This document shows positions 17,472-26,330 of a stretch of DNA of 64,000 nt, piece after piece. The notes beneath the pieces were generated by a model. It was not told the DNA's origin and made no database searches. It was given only the letters and a program-made list of their open reading frames with translations. The stretch lies in the NCBI RefSeq assembly GCF_003148825.1, contig NZ_QGGZ01000005.1, forward strand, positions 124,001-188,000, written 5' to 3'. How positions within the stretch are numbered: position 1 is the first letter of the stretch; each line of letters begins with the position of its first letter. A program made the position numbers and the translations under genes. Source of the DNA: Streptomyces sp. CG 926. Lineage in GTDB: Bacteria; Actinomycetota; Actinomycetes; Streptomycetales; Streptomycetaceae.

Positions 17472-17744
17472 CACCTGTCCGTCACGTCGCCCGTAAGAAT
17501 GAATCTCCCGGGGGAGTGGCTGTGGGCCGCGACCCCGGGAGGCTGCTGGGAATGACCCTTTCTGCACAGGGTGTACGGAGCACCGGCGAGGCCTCCCGGC
17601 CTATGGGCCAGGCGGAGGCGCCCGGCTCAAGCCCGCGCCGCGCCGCACCCGATGAACGGGAGGGCCGCGCTCCGGGAGGCCTTCGCCTGTGAGGAGCGCG
17701 GCCGACCCACGCCACCGCACCACGCACTCCAGGGAGCTCCCTTC

Positions 17745-18926
17745 ATGCGTCAGCTCGCAGCCCTGACCGCCGCCGCCCTCCTCGCGATGACCCCCGTCGT
17801 GGCCGGCGCGGCTTCAGCCGACACCCCCGAGCCGACCCCGGCCCCGCTGCACACCTCCGTGGACGCCATCCCGGGCAGCTACATCGTCACCCTCGACCAG
17901 CAGGTCGCCCCGGAGGCGTTCGCGAAGCGGCTGGGTCTGAAGGCGAAGTTCACCTACACCAAGACGATCAACGGGTTCGCGGCGTCGCTCACGGCGGAGC
18001 AGCTGAGGTCCGTCCGTGGGGCGCACGGCGTGAAGTCCGTGACGGAGGACGCGACGGTGACCGCGCCGCCGACCCCCGCCAAGGGGGTCGGGACGAAGTC
18101 GCCCGCCAACTCCTGGGGCCTGGACCGCATCGACCAGCGGTTCCTGCCGCTGAACAACGACTTCAGCGCCAACCGCAGCGGCCAGGGCGTGACGGCATTC
18201 ATCGTCGACAGCGGCATCGACTTCACCCACCCCGAGTTCGGCGGCCGCGTACTGCGGGGCTTCGACGCGATCGGGGACGGCCGCAACGGCGCGGACTGCA
18301 ACGGCCACGGCACGCACGTCGCGGGCACGGTCGGCGGAACGACCTTCGGTGTGGCGCGGAAGGTGACATTGGTCAGCGTTCGGGTCCTCGGCTGTGACAA
18401 CCGGGGCGCCTGGTCGGGCATCATCGCGGGCTTCGACTGGGTGGCCAACAACGCCCGTCAGCCCGCCGTCCTGAACGCCTCGCTGGGCGGCGGCCGGCTC
18501 GCCGCGGTCAACGATGCCGTGACCGCCGTGTCGGACCGGGGCGTGCTGCCGATCGTCGCGGCGGGCAACGACAACCGCGATGCCTGCCAGGTCTCGCCCG
18601 CGTCCGCCGCACGCGTGGTGACGGTCGGCGCGACGGACCGCTTCGACCAGGAGACCGACTTCTCGAACTGGGGCGAGTGCCTGGACCTGTACGCCCCGGG
18701 CAAGGACATCATCTCGGCACGTCTGGGCGGCGGCAGCGTGGCCCTGGACGGTACGTCCATGGCCGCGCCGCACGTCACCGGTGTGGCGGCGCTCTACAAG
18801 TCGGAGCACCCGAACGCGCTGCCGGCGGAGATCTACAACTTCCTGGCCGGCAAGTCCACGAAGGACATCGTCCAGAACCTCAGCGACAACAGCCCGAACC
18901 GGCTGCTGTTCACCGACGGCCTCTGA
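17745..18926 (+). CDS. Secreted S8 (subtilisin-like) serine protease, tandem copy
   Basis: A 393-residue preproprotease with the same layout and numbering as its neighbour: signal peptide, I9 propeptide, catalytic D155 (FIVDSGID), H188 (NGHGTH) and S338 (GTSMAAPH). The two clearly arose by tandem duplication and have since diverged moderately. The start at 17745 has AGGGAG eight bases upstream. The 272-bp spacer between the two genes is long enough for an independent promoter. The stop codon lies inside a hairpin shared with the convergent DUF397 gene. Confidence 0.95.
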   Translation: MRQLAALTAAALLAMTPVVAGAASADTPEPTPAPLHTSVDAIPGSYIVTLDQQVAPEAFAKRLGLKAKFTYTKTINGFAASLTAEQLRSVRGAHGVKSVTEDATVTAPPTPAKGVGTKSPANSWGLDRIDQRFLPLNNDFSANRSGQGVTAFIVDSGIDFTHPEFGGRVLRGFDAIGDGRNGADCNGHGTHVAGTVGGTTFGVARKVTLVSVRVLGCDNRGAWSGIIAGFDWVANNARQPAVLNASLGGGRLAAVNDAVTAVSDRGVLPIVAAGNDNRDACQVSPASAARVVTVGATDRFDQETDFSNWGECLDLYAPGKDIISARLGGGSVALDGTSMAAPHVTGVAALYKSEHPNALPAEIYNFLAGKSTKDIVQNLSDNSPNRLLFTDGL

Positions 18927-18936
18927 CCACTCAGAG
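18921..18936. terminator. Compact hairpin spanning two convergent stop codons
   Basis: CTCTGA-CCAC-TCAGAG, a perfect 6-bp inverted repeat with GGC/GCC flanks one base off register. Its arms contain the stop of the S8 protease (18924-18926) and the stop of the DUF397 gene (18931-18933). It may act as a weak bidirectional terminator. Confidence 0.45.
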
Positions 18937-19155
18937 CGCCGCGACGAACCGGGCCCAGGCCTGCGCGTGAAACACCACGTGCGGGCCTTCGGGCTGCTTG
19001 GAGTCCCTGACGGGGACCATGTCGCCGCCGCGGGCTCGGCTGTGGGTGGACCTCGGCCAGGTGGCCATCTCCAGGCAGTTGCCCCCGCTGCCGTCGCTGT
19101 AGCTGGATTTGTGCCAGGTGGCGGCCGACAGGTCGTACTCAGGCATGCTCGTCAT
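18931..19155 (-). CDS. DUF397 domain protein
   Basis: A 74-residue DUF397 protein (WHKSSYSDGSGGNCLEMA, then VRDSKQPEGP and a WxxFVAAL ending). These small proteins are encoded next to XRE/DUF5753 regulators throughout Streptomyces and are thought to act as their partners, with BldB/WhiJ-type systems as the model. The start at 19155 is preceded by GGAGGATTACGC and overlaps the upstream regulator gene by 17 bp, so the pair is cotranslated. Confidence 0.9.
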   Translation of the reverse strand: MTSMPEYDLSAATWHKSSYSDGSGGNCLEMATWPRSTHSRARGGDMVPVRDSKQPEGPHVVFHAQAWARFVAAL

Positions 19156-19975
19156 GCGCGTAATCCTCCGCTACAGACTCGATCAAGGCCAGCGACTCAC
19201 GTCGCGACAGCGCGTCGGCCGTAAGCAGATCGTAGGTGAGCGCATGACGGGTGACCGTGGCCGGATCATCGAACAGCAAACCCGTTCCACTGCCCTCTAC
19301 GTAGGCGAGTGGAGGCGCATCCTCGAAGGCCATGAGCTTGATGGAGCCGCCCGTGGAGGCATGGGCGCCCGCCCGGAACGGGAGTACCTGCACGACGATC
19401 CGGTGCGATCTGATGAGGGCGGTGATGTGGTGCAGGGCCTCAGCCATCACAGCTGAGTCACCCACCGCACGGCGCAGCACCGCTTCATCAAGCACGCACC
19501 ACAACAGTGGGGTTGTTGGGTCCTGGAGAAGTGCGGCGCGAGCTAGACGGTTCGTGACCAGCTCTTCGATGGCATCTTCGGTGGCCGTCGGTTGATACGC
19601 GCGGAAGACTGCCCGCGCGTACGCCTCGGTCTGGAGCAGCCCCGGGATGATCAGAGGCGCGTACTCGCGGATAGCGGTCGCCAGAGCCTCCGCTTCGGCC
19701 GCTGCCGCGAAGTGGTCCGGGTACTTGGACTTCGCTGCCGCCCCGCAGTTGCGGACGAAGAAGCCGCCCGTGTCGAGGATCTCGTCGATCTGGCGGGCGA
19801 AGTCGAGGTGCATGCGGCGCGTGCCGGTTTCGAGCTGGCCGATGAACGCGCCACTCACGAAGAGCCGTTCGCCGAGCTCGGCCTGGCTCAGGCCCGCGCG
19901 TTCGCGCGCTACGCGCAGCTCCGCGCCCAGGAGGGCGCGGGGGGAGGAGGAGGGATCGAGGTTCTTTTGTGGCAT
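19139..19975 (-). CDS. XRE-family regulator with DUF5753 domain
   Basis: A 278-residue protein with an N-terminal helix-turn-helix (about 14-70; LRVARERAGLSQAELGERL, then FIGQLETG) and a DUF5753 domain (about 100-270; LLQTEAYARAVF, VLDEAVLRR). It pairs with the downstream DUF397 protein. These WhiJ-like systems influence development and antibiotic production in Streptomyces, but targets are rarely known. The start has AGGGAG upstream. It is divergent from the two-gene unit at 20091. Confidence 0.93.
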   Translation of the reverse strand: MPQKNLDPSSSPRALLGAELRVARERAGLSQAELGERLFVSGAFIGQLETGTRRMHLDFARQIDEILDTGGFFVRNCGAAAKSKYPDHFAAAAEAEALATAIREYAPLIIPGLLQTEAYARAVFRAYQPTATEDAIEELVTNRLARAALLQDPTTPLLWCVLDEAVLRRAVGDSAVMAEALHHITALIRSHRIVVQVLPFRAGAHASTGGSIKLMAFEDAPPLAYVEGSGTGLLFDDPATVTRHALTYDLLTADALSRRESLALIESVAEDYAHDEHA

Positions 19976-20090
19976 GGCAACTCCCTGAGCAACATGAGCG
20001 GTTGTTGAGGGGCCTCACTTGAAAGGCTAGTGAGCGCGTCGCCACTCTGTGTGAAGAAGTTGGATACTCAGAGTAGAAAGGTGACATGTC

Positions 20091-20312
20091 ATGGTGCTCT
20101 CCCCACAGGAGCGCATGCAGGCGGCCGAGGAGGCCGTCCGGCAGTTGCGGGAATCGCTCGCCGGGGTCGGGGTGCTGTTCCCCTCGCTGGACGTGGAGCG
20201 GGTCTCGGCAGCCGGTACCTACGGCCTGCCGCTGGTCGACCTCGGCCGCTGCAACCTCGACACCGCGCTCCGGCTGGCAGCCGTTCTGCACGAGCGGGCG
20301 GGGGGCTCGTGA
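20091..20312 (+). CDS. Small hypothetical protein
   Basis: A 73-residue, mainly helical, soluble protein of unknown function. AAGGTGAC is correctly placed before the ATG. Its stop overlaps the GTG start of the next gene (GTGA), indicating translational coupling. It contains no cysteine motif apart from a single Cys and matches no family I recognise. It is transcribed divergently from the XRE regulator and may belong to that regulon. Confidence 0.6.
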   Translation: MVLSPQERMQAAEEAVRQLRESLAGVGVLFPSLDVERVSAAGTYGLPLVDLGRCNLDTALRLAAVLHERAGGS

Positions 20313-20824
20313 GCGAGGCCGTGGAGGCGGTGAACTTCGCCTTCGAACTGGGCTGGAAGCTGCGCGGCCTGGAGACGGCCCTCGCCCCGCGCGGGGTGTG
20401 CGGGCCCGAGGCCGGGGATCCGAAGCCGCCCCCGCCGGCCGGGTGGCAGCGGTTCACGCTGGTGCACTGCCCGCTGGAGGGCTATCCGGGGTTCGACGAT
20501 CCGCGCTACGAGGGGCTCAGGGCAGCCCCGCCGCAAGGGTGCGCGGTGGAGGACCTCGGCGGGTGTCTCGGGCTGCGGTGCGAGCGCCCGGGCGGGCGGC
20601 TCCTCGACGCGGTCGCGGAGCTGTGCGCGGAGATCCGTACCCGGTACGGGCTGCTCATGACCGGCCTCGGCATCGACAAGCTGTGGGAGTGGTCCGAGGA
20701 CGGTACGGACGGCTGGGGCGCCGAGATCGTGGGGCAACTCCTGCTGATGGCGGCCGAGCGCGGTCCGAGGCTCGGCTACGGAGTCGACGACCTGACGCGA
20801 TTCTTGGGGACCGCGGCCTGCTGA
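20309..20824 (+). CDS. Hypothetical protein
   Basis: A 171-residue soluble protein of unknown function, read from a GTG that overlaps the previous stop. It is rich in aromatic residues and has several cysteines but no recognisable motif. Coding bias is strong throughout. It is likely cotranscribed and cotranslated with the 73-residue protein upstream. Confidence 0.6.
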   Translation: MSEAVEAVNFAFELGWKLRGLETALAPRGVCGPEAGDPKPPPPAGWQRFTLVHCPLEGYPGFDDPRYEGLRAAPPQGCAVEDLGGCLGLRCERPGGRLLDAVAELCAEIRTRYGLLMTGLGIDKLWEWSEDGTDGWGAEIVGQLLLMAAERGPRLGYGVDDLTRFLGTAAC

Positions 20825-21281
20825 ATCCCATCTCTCGGTGATGAGTTCACCGTCGTGTACGCCGCCGTTGCAGGTCCACCGACCGGTGGTCGAAGCCAGA
20901 CCGAAAGGGGGGTGGGCCGGGTTGATCCGCGCATGCAAGTTTCTCCTGCGGCCCACCGCGGGCCAGGCGATCGCGCTCGGTGAGATGCTGCGTGTTCACT
21001 GCTCGCTCTGCAACGGGGCGCTCCAGGAACGCCGCGACGCCCGTTCTCCTCGCAGCAGGCCACCTTGCGTCGTCTCCGACGGCTGCCGGTGGAACAGCAC
21101 GCCGCACGACCCCGTCACCCGTGTCCGCCTCCAGGGCGTAGGACACGTAGCGCGAACCGCTGCCCGCCACCGGGTCCGTGGCCGGCATCGACATGGGCAC
21201 AGCCCAGTTCCTTGCCGACTCCTACCCCGCCCCCGCCCCCGCCCCCGCCCTCGCCCCCGCCTCCGGCCCTGTGACCGCTTC
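20825..21281. other. Gap without a recognised gene
   Basis: A 457-bp region between convergent genes. A minus-strand frame starting at 21200 begins with a plausible coding stretch (RYVSYALEADTGDG) but soon loses protein-like character, so it may be a frameshifted relic. A CCCGCC simple-sequence run lies at about 21226-21262. No gene is called. Confidence 0.45.
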
Positions 21282-21869
21282 TCACCCCGGGGTGTCGGTG
21301 CGCAGGCGGGCGTGGAGGTGTTCGTCGTGCCAGCCGTCCGCGTGCAGGAGGGCGCCGCGCATGGTGCCCTCCAGAGGGAATCCGGCCTTCGTCGCGACGG
21401 CGCAGGAGGCCGGGTTCGCCACGGAGTGGGTGATGCGGACGCGCTGCAGGCCGAGGTCCTCGAAGGCCCAGCGCCCGACGCGTTCCGTGGCGGGCACCAT
21501 GACCCCGCGGCCGCGCCCGGCGGGCAGCAGCCAGTAGAGGATCTCGCCGCTGCCGCCCGCGAGGTCGAGGTCGGAGATGCCGATGAGTCCGACGGCCGGG
21601 CCTCCGGCGGGGGCGATGGCCCAGATCGCGGCCTCCTCGTCCTGCCAGCGGGCGTGCCAGCGGGCGATCCGCTCCTCGGCCTCGGCCGGGGAGAGGAGGT
21701 CCGGCCGGTTCCAGTGCCGGATGTCCGGGTCGCGGCAGGCTTCGACGAGCTCGGGGACGTCCTGGGCCGCCCAGGGGCGCAGCAGCATGCCGCCCGGTAG
21801 TTCGAAATCCGGCTGCGGAAGGGCGCGCATCCGACCGGCGGGGACCACGGGGGGTATGGAGTTGATCAT
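21282..21869 (-). CDS. GNAT-family N-acetyltransferase
   Basis: A 195-residue acetyltransferase of the RimJ/RimL type (Acetyltransf_3). It shows LRPW near residue 30, the acetyl-CoA-binding segment LLPAGRGRGVMVPA, and the terminal VANPASCAVATKAGF-x-x-EGTMR typical of this group. It transfers acetyl from acetyl-CoA to an unknown amine, perhaps a protein N-terminus or antibiotic. The ATG at 21869 is chosen; the longer frame upstream overlaps the next gene and is not coding. Confidence 0.9.
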   Translation of the reverse strand: MINSIPPVVPAGRMRALPQPDFELPGGMLLRPWAAQDVPELVEACRDPDIRHWNRPDLLSPAEAEERIARWHARWQDEEAAIWAIAPAGGPAVGLIGISDLDLAGGSGEILYWLLPAGRGRGVMVPATERVGRWAFEDLGLQRVRITHSVANPASCAVATKAGFPLEGTMRGALLHADGWHDEHLHARLRTDTPG

Positions 21870-21928
21870 TCGCCCATGATTCCCGACCGGTCTCGCCTTC
21901 CGAGCCGAAATATCGGCTCGGTCGGTGG

Positions 21929-22375
21929 TTACGGCAGCTTCAGCCAGGGGCTCTTGTTGGCGAGGGTGGCGGTCTTGTCGCTGGTCCAGTAGATGGTGGT
22001 GTAGTTCCCGTAGGCCCGGCCGTTCCTGCCGGTGAAGTCGGGCGAGGTGAGGTGCAGGTTCGTGACGGCTCCCGCAGGGCAGTCGTAGATCTTCTGCGAC
22101 ATGATCCTCGAACCGCCGGTCTCCAGCGTCTGGAGCATGATCTTGCAGGCGGGGTGCCCCGCGCGCAGGGTGACGTAGGCATCGGGCCGCCCGACGCCCG
22201 CCCTCGGGGAGCTGATGCAGGACTTCCAGTCGACGTACTTGGCGCCGAAGCCTTCGGAGTACTCCCAGCAGCCGCCGCCGCTCGCCGCGTGCGCGGCGGG
22301 GGCGAGGACCAGTGACGAGGCGAGGATCGCGGCCGCGCCGAAGACGCCTGCGGCGGCCCGGGTGGATTTCGACAT
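21929..22375 (-). CDS. Secreted hypothetical protein
   Basis: A 148-residue protein with a clear signal peptide (residues 1 to about 31, cleavage after AAHA) and a mature domain of about 117 residues holding four cysteines, which could form two disulfides. It is rich in aromatic and polar residues and looks like a small extracellular beta-sheet protein. I do not recognise the family. The start has a GGGGGAACG Shine-Dalgarno. It is 59 bp upstream of the acetyltransferase, on the same strand. Confidence 0.8.
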   Translation of the reverse strand: MSKSTRAAAGVFGAAAILASSLVLAPAAHAASGGGCWEYSEGFGAKYVDWKSCISSPRAGVGRPDAYVTLRAGHPACKIMLQTLETGGSRIMSQKIYDCPAGAVTNLHLTSPDFTGRNGRAYGNYTTIYWTSDKTATLANKSPWLKLP

Positions 22376-22514
22376 GCTCGTTCCCCCTTGCCGGCTCCGT
22401 CGGCTGACGGAGGGTCAAGATCCACGCTAGAGGCCTGCCCAGGGGCTGTCCATCGACCGGGCCGCGTCCCGAGGTGGATCGGAGCAGGATCCGCCTCCGC
22501 GCCCGGCGGCCCCG

Positions 22515-22898
22515 TCAGGGGCCCGCCGCGCGCATGCGCATGCGCAGGAACAGTGCGTACGGGGAGTCCGAGTCGAAGGTCTGGCGGTGGAGCGGCTCCG
22601 GGACACAGGGGCCCCAGAGCCAGGCCATGTCGCAGCCGTAGCAGAACGCGGCCTCGTACAGGGGCGGCCCGGCCGGGTCGGCGTACGCGCGGATGCCCCA
22701 GCCGGGGGCGAAGCCGCACAGGGTGAGGTCGGCGGTGGGCAGCTTCCGTACGACGCCCAGCATCTGGGTGACGGCGGCGCCCTCCCAGTGCCCCACGACG
22801 GGCCCGGTCATCGGGTCGCCGTGTCGCGCGGGACCGGCGGTGACGCGTACGACGTCGATGCGGGTCGTGGCGGCGACGGCGTCGGCGGGGAGCAGCAT
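22515..22898 (-). CDS. Conserved hypothetical protein with CxxC motif (paralogue)
   Basis: A 127-residue protein, the same length as its paralogue at 15083-15466. The shared core is CGF-x-PGW-x-IR-x-Y, EAAFC-x-x-C (CYGC here), GP-x-VP and an RAAG ending. The function is unknown. The start at 22898 aligns with that of the paralogue. The upstream frame extension to 22928 is not supported by the alignment. Confidence 0.75.
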   Translation of the reverse strand: MLLPADAVAATTRIDVVRVTAGPARHGDPMTGPVVGHWEGAAVTQMLGVVRKLPTADLTLCGFAPGWGIRAYADPAGPPLYEAAFCYGCDMAWLWGPCVPEPLHRQTFDSDSPYALFLRMRMRAAGP

Positions 22899-22949
22899 CC
22901 GCACAGCATCGCGGGCCGGGGCGGGCACGTCGGCATCGGGGTGCTCGGC

Positions 22950-23501
22950 TCAGAGCAGGTGGTGGATCAGACGGCAGCGGGGCCCGAGGTGGGCCTGGAG
23001 CGCGTGGAGGAAGGCGTCGTCGAGCGGCGGCCAGTTGGTGAACCGTACGGCGAGGTCGGAGACGAGGACCGCCCAGTGGCCGCTCCAGTCGCCCAGGAGC
23101 GCGGCGGCCCCGCAGTGCGCGCAGGTCACGAGGGGCTCGTCCCCGTCGAGCCAGGGCAGGATCAGCGCGGTGTGGGTGTCCGCGTCGAGCGGGACGGCGC
23201 AGCGCGGGCAGCCCGGCGGGGTGTAGTTCCCGCCGGGGTCGTGGATCTGGCGCCGGTCGATGATGTCGATGCCGTCGCCGATGGCGCCGTCGACGGTGCG
23301 GTCGGCGGTGCGGCGGTCGGCGAGGGCCGTCGAGGCGGCGGGGCCGGGGTCGTAGCGGCTCGGCCGCCAGAGCGGGTCGGGCCGCTCGTTGGGCCGGATG
23401 ACGCCCTGTGCGAGGAGCCAGGCCGCGGTGGCGGCCGCTCGGGCGGGGGCTTCCCGAGCGGGGACGCTCAGCTCCGCGACGATGATCGCGCTGTCGCTCA
23501 T
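22950..23501 (-). CDS. Hypothetical protein with zinc-ribbon cysteines
   Basis: A 183-residue soluble protein. A CPRC pair near residue 98 and a CAHC pair near residue 127 form a likely zinc ribbon inserted in the middle. The N-terminal half is rich in Ala and Arg. It matches no family I can name, but related proteins with this ribbon are common in Streptomyces. It precedes the 127-residue Cys-motif protein by 51 bp and may share its transcript. Confidence 0.65.
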   Translation of the reverse strand: MSDSAIIVAELSVPAREAPARAAATAAWLLAQGVIRPNERPDPLWRPSRYDPGPAASTALADRRTADRTVDGAIGDGIDIIDRRQIHDPGGNYTPPGCPRCAVPLDADTHTALILPWLDGDEPLVTCAHCGAAALLGDWSGHWAVLVSDLAVRFTNWPPLDDAFLHALQAHLGPRCRLIHHLL

Positions 23502-23571
23502 GGCCGCGATCGTAGTGCCGGGGTGTCGGGCGGTGCCGGGCGGTGTCGGGGCCGGGGGCCGGCCGTCCCGG

Positions 23572-25146
23572 TCAGTGGGTGAGTACGGAAGGATCCGCGG
23601 GCTCGGAGCCGGCCGCCGGTGCCGGGGCGGGGGCGGGGTCGGGGCCGGGTGATCGGCCGGGCCGGTCCGCCGAGGTCGCCGCAGGCTCGTCCTCGCTCCG
23701 GTCGAGCGCCGCGAGTTGGGCGCGGCTCAGGCCGAAGAAGTAGGTGGCGGTGAAGCCCACCAGATAGCCGACCAGCAGGCCGCCCGCGTAGATGGCGAGG
23801 GTGACGCCCGCGCCGGCCCGGCCGTCGAGCAGCGGGAACAGGGCCCAGCCAGACGGGCCGATGGCGGTGGAACCGAAGGACATGCCCAGTTGACCGAAGA
23901 GGCCGACGAAGGCGCCGCCGGCTGCGCCGCCGACGCAGGCGGTGACGAAGGGGCGACCCAGCGGCAGGGAGACGCCGTAGATCAGCGGTTCGCCGACGCC
24001 CAGGAAGCCCGCCGGGAGCGCCGACTTGATGGTGGCGCGGAGCGAGCCGTTGTGCGGGAGGCGGTAGTAGACGGCGATGGCCGCGCCGACCTGGCCCGCG
24101 CCCGCCATGGCGAGGATGGGGAGCAGGACGGTGTAGCCGTCCTGCTCGATGAGGGTGGTGTGGATCGGGATGAGGGCCTGGTGCAGGCCCAGCATCACGA
24201 GGGGGAGGAAGAGGCCGCCCAGCACCAGGCCCGCGAAGGCGCCGCCATGGGCGAGGAGCCAGTTCGCGCAGCTGCCGATGGCGGCGGAGGCCTCACCGGC
24301 GAGGTACATGAGGCCGAAGAGGGTGACGAGGCCCGAGATCAGCACGGTGAGGGTGGGCGTGACGAGGACGTCCAGGGTCTCCGGTACCCACCTGCGGCAC
24401 CACTTCTCCACGTACACGGCGAGGACGGCGGCGGCGAGCGCGCCGAGTACGCCGCCCTGGCCGGGCTTGAGTTCCAGGCCGAAGGCGTCGATCTTCGCGA
24501 CCCCCGGGAAGACGATGATCGCGGCGACCGCGCCGCCCAGGATCGGGGTACCGCCGAACTCCTTGGCCGTGTTGTATCCGACGAAGACCGCGATCAGGGA
24601 CATGAAGCCGGACGCGATGGCGGCGAGGGCGGGGACCACGGCGGGTACCCAGCCGAGATTGGTCAGCAGGCCGTTCAGTCCGGCGATGATGCCGCAGCCG
24701 ATCAGGGCCGGGATCAGGGGGACGAAGATGTTCGCGATCCGGCGCAGGAACAGCTTGAAGGGCGTGGCGTTCCGGGCCTTCTGAGCTTCCTTCAGCGCCG
24801 CCCCTTGGGCGGCGAGGTCGTCCGCGGTGATCGTGGGGCCGGCAGGGGCAGAGGGGGTGGCGGGGGCCGTGGTGGTGGCCGCGCGGGTCTCCTCCACGAG
24901 GGCCTCGAACTCCGGGGTCACGCGGGCGACCGCGCCCGGGCCCAGCACGATCTGGTAGCTCGTCCCGTCCTCGACCACGCCGAGGACGACGGGGAGGGCG
25001 CGCAGGGCCTCGTCCTGGACCAGCGTGCGATCGCGCAGCGAGATGCGTAGGCGGGTCATGCAGTGCGCGATGGAGGTGATGTTGTCCGGGCCGCCGACCA
25101 GCGGAAGGATCGCGGCGGCGGTGGCGCGGTTCTTGTCAGTGGTCAT
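23572..25146 (-). CDS. murP: PTS EIIBC, N-acetylmuramic acid/glucosamine type
   Basis: A 524-residue fused PTS permease: EIIB domain first (about 8-80, phosphocysteine C29 in AHCMTRLRI), a linker, then an EIIC domain with about ten membrane helices (about 125-480; GVGEPLIYGV motif). It imports and phosphorylates an amino sugar using phosphate from EIIA. The MurNAc assignment comes from its neighbour murQ, 44 bp away, and the RpiR-type regulator upstream. It has no EIIA domain, so it must borrow one, as E. coli MurP does. The C-terminal tail is a low-complexity Pro/Ala stretch. Confidence 0.88.
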   Translation of the reverse strand: MTTDKNRATAAAILPLVGGPDNITSIAHCMTRLRISLRDRTLVQDEALRALPVVLGVVEDGTSYQIVLGPGAVARVTPEFEALVEETRAATTTAPATPSAPAGPTITADDLAAQGAALKEAQKARNATPFKLFLRRIANIFVPLIPALIGCGIIAGLNGLLTNLGWVPAVVPALAAIASGFMSLIAVFVGYNTAKEFGGTPILGGAVAAIIVFPGVAKIDAFGLELKPGQGGVLGALAAAVLAVYVEKWCRRWVPETLDVLVTPTLTVLISGLVTLFGLMYLAGEASAAIGSCANWLLAHGGAFAGLVLGGLFLPLVMLGLHQALIPIHTTLIEQDGYTVLLPILAMAGAGQVGAAIAVYYRLPHNGSLRATIKSALPAGFLGVGEPLIYGVSLPLGRPFVTACVGGAAGGAFVGLFGQLGMSFGSTAIGPSGWALFPLLDGRAGAGVTLAIYAGGLLVGYLVGFTATYFFGLSRAQLAALDRSEDEPAATSADRPGRSPGPDPAPAPAPAAGSEPADPSVLTH

Positions 25147-25161
25147 GTGGGATCGCCTTGG

Positions 25162-25189
25162 GTCGGGTGTCGGGTGTCGGGTGTCGGGG
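25162..25189. repeat. GTCGGGT heptanucleotide repeat
   Basis: Four near-perfect tandem copies of GTCGGGT filling the 44-bp gap between murQ stop and murP start. It may affect murP expression through spacing, but no function is shown. Confidence 0.55.
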
Positions 25190-25190
25190 G

Positions 25191-26126
25191 TCAGTGGGTT
25201 TGGGTGGGGGCGAGGGCGAGGGCGGCGCGCAGGTGACCCTGGGAGGCGGCGAGCAGTTCGGCGGCCGTGGGTCCGTCGACTCTTCCGAGGACGACGAGGA
25301 CGGCGTTCTTGACCTCGCCGCCGGTGGCGGCGAGAGCGGCCTCGATCTCCTCGTCGGGCGCGCCGGTGGCCAGTGCCACGATGCGGCGGGCGCGGGCGCG
25401 CAGCTTGTCGTTCGTGGAGCGCATGTCGACCATCAGGTTCCCGTAGGTCTTCCCGAGGCGGATCATCGTGATGGTCGAGATGAGGTTGAGGACGAGCTTC
25501 TGCGCGGTGCCGGCCTTCAGGCGGGTGGATCCGGTGAGGAGTTCGGGTCCGACGACGACCTCGATGCCGTGGTCGGCGGCCGCGGCGAGGGCGGAGCCTG
25601 CGTTGCAGGAGAGCCCGACGGTGAGCGCGCCGCGGGTACGGGCGAACTCGACGGCGCCGATCGCGTACGGGGTGCGGCCGGAGGCGGAGATCCCGACGAC
25701 CGTGTCGTGCGGCCCGATCTCCAGCGCGGTCAGGTCCTCGGCGGCCAGCTCCTTCGAGTCCTCGGCGCCCTCGACTGCCTTCACCATGGCGGACGGGCCG
25801 CCCGCGATCAGGCCGACCACGTCGGCGGGATCGGTGTTGAAGGTGGGCGGGCACTCGCTGGCGTCCAGGACGCCCATCCGGCCGGCCGTGCCGGCGCCCG
25901 CGTATACCAGCCGGCCGCCACGGGCCATCCGTTCGGCGATCGCGTCGACGGCGGCGGCGATGTGGGGGAGCTGCGCGGCGACGGCTGCCGGGACGGTGGC
26001 GTCCTCGGCGTTCATGGTGCGGGCGATGTCGAGGGTGGGGAGGCGGTCGATCTCGGCGAGTTCCTCGCGGAAGGCCTCGGTGGTGAGGGTGTCCAGCTGG
26101 GCTCGGAGGTCTGCGTGGGCGGTCAT
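25191..26126 (-). CDS. murQ: N-acetylmuramic acid 6-phosphate etherase
   Basis: A 311-residue SIS-domain etherase that removes D-lactate from MurNAc-6-phosphate to give GlcNAc-6-phosphate during peptidoglycan recycling. Family signatures are clear: ECPPTFNTDP near 92-101, GGxxA and the catalytic region EGAEDS, then GISASGRTP (SIS) and LTGSTRLKAGTAQK. It is in an operon with the PTS permease. Start ATG at 26124-26126. The length matches MurQ of E. coli (about 298). Confidence 0.96.
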   Translation of the reverse strand: MTAHADLRAQLDTLTTEAFREELAEIDRLPTLDIARTMNAEDATVPAAVAAQLPHIAAAVDAIAERMARGGRLVYAGAGTAGRMGVLDASECPPTFNTDPADVVGLIAGGPSAMVKAVEGAEDSKELAAEDLTALEIGPHDTVVGISASGRTPYAIGAVEFARTRGALTVGLSCNAGSALAAAADHGIEVVVGPELLTGSTRLKAGTAQKLVLNLISTITMIRLGKTYGNLMVDMRSTNDKLRARARRIVALATGAPDEEIEAALAATGGEVKNAVLVVLGRVDGPTAAELLAASQGHLRAALALAPTQTH

Positions 26127-26186
26127 GGGTGGCGGTCTCCTTGGGGGCGGCGGCCGGGGGCCGGCGGCTCGTGTCCGGGCTGGGCT

Positions 26187-26330
26187 TCACGATCGGGGCT
26201 CCGCCCCGGACCCCGCGCCTCGAACGCCGGCGGGGCTGGAGGTGGCGGGGCTGGAGGTGCGGGGCTCCGCCTCCGGTCCCGCGCTTCGAACGCCGGCGGG
26301 GCTGGAGGTGGCGGGGCTGGAGGTGTGGGG
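26187..26330. repeat. Dispersed GC-rich repeat, two tandem copies
   Basis: Two consecutive copies of the family unit GGGGCTCCGCCCCGG ... CTCGAACGCCGGCGGGGCTGG in the 290-bp gap between murQ and its regulator. GGGGCTCCGCCCC forms a hairpin. Nothing else was found in this gap. Confidence 0.8.

Noticed and set aside
20847..21200. Minus-strand frame starting RYVSYALEADTGDG
   Set aside because: Only the first part looks coding; the remainder loses protein-like character, so no gene is called, though a frameshifted relic is possible.
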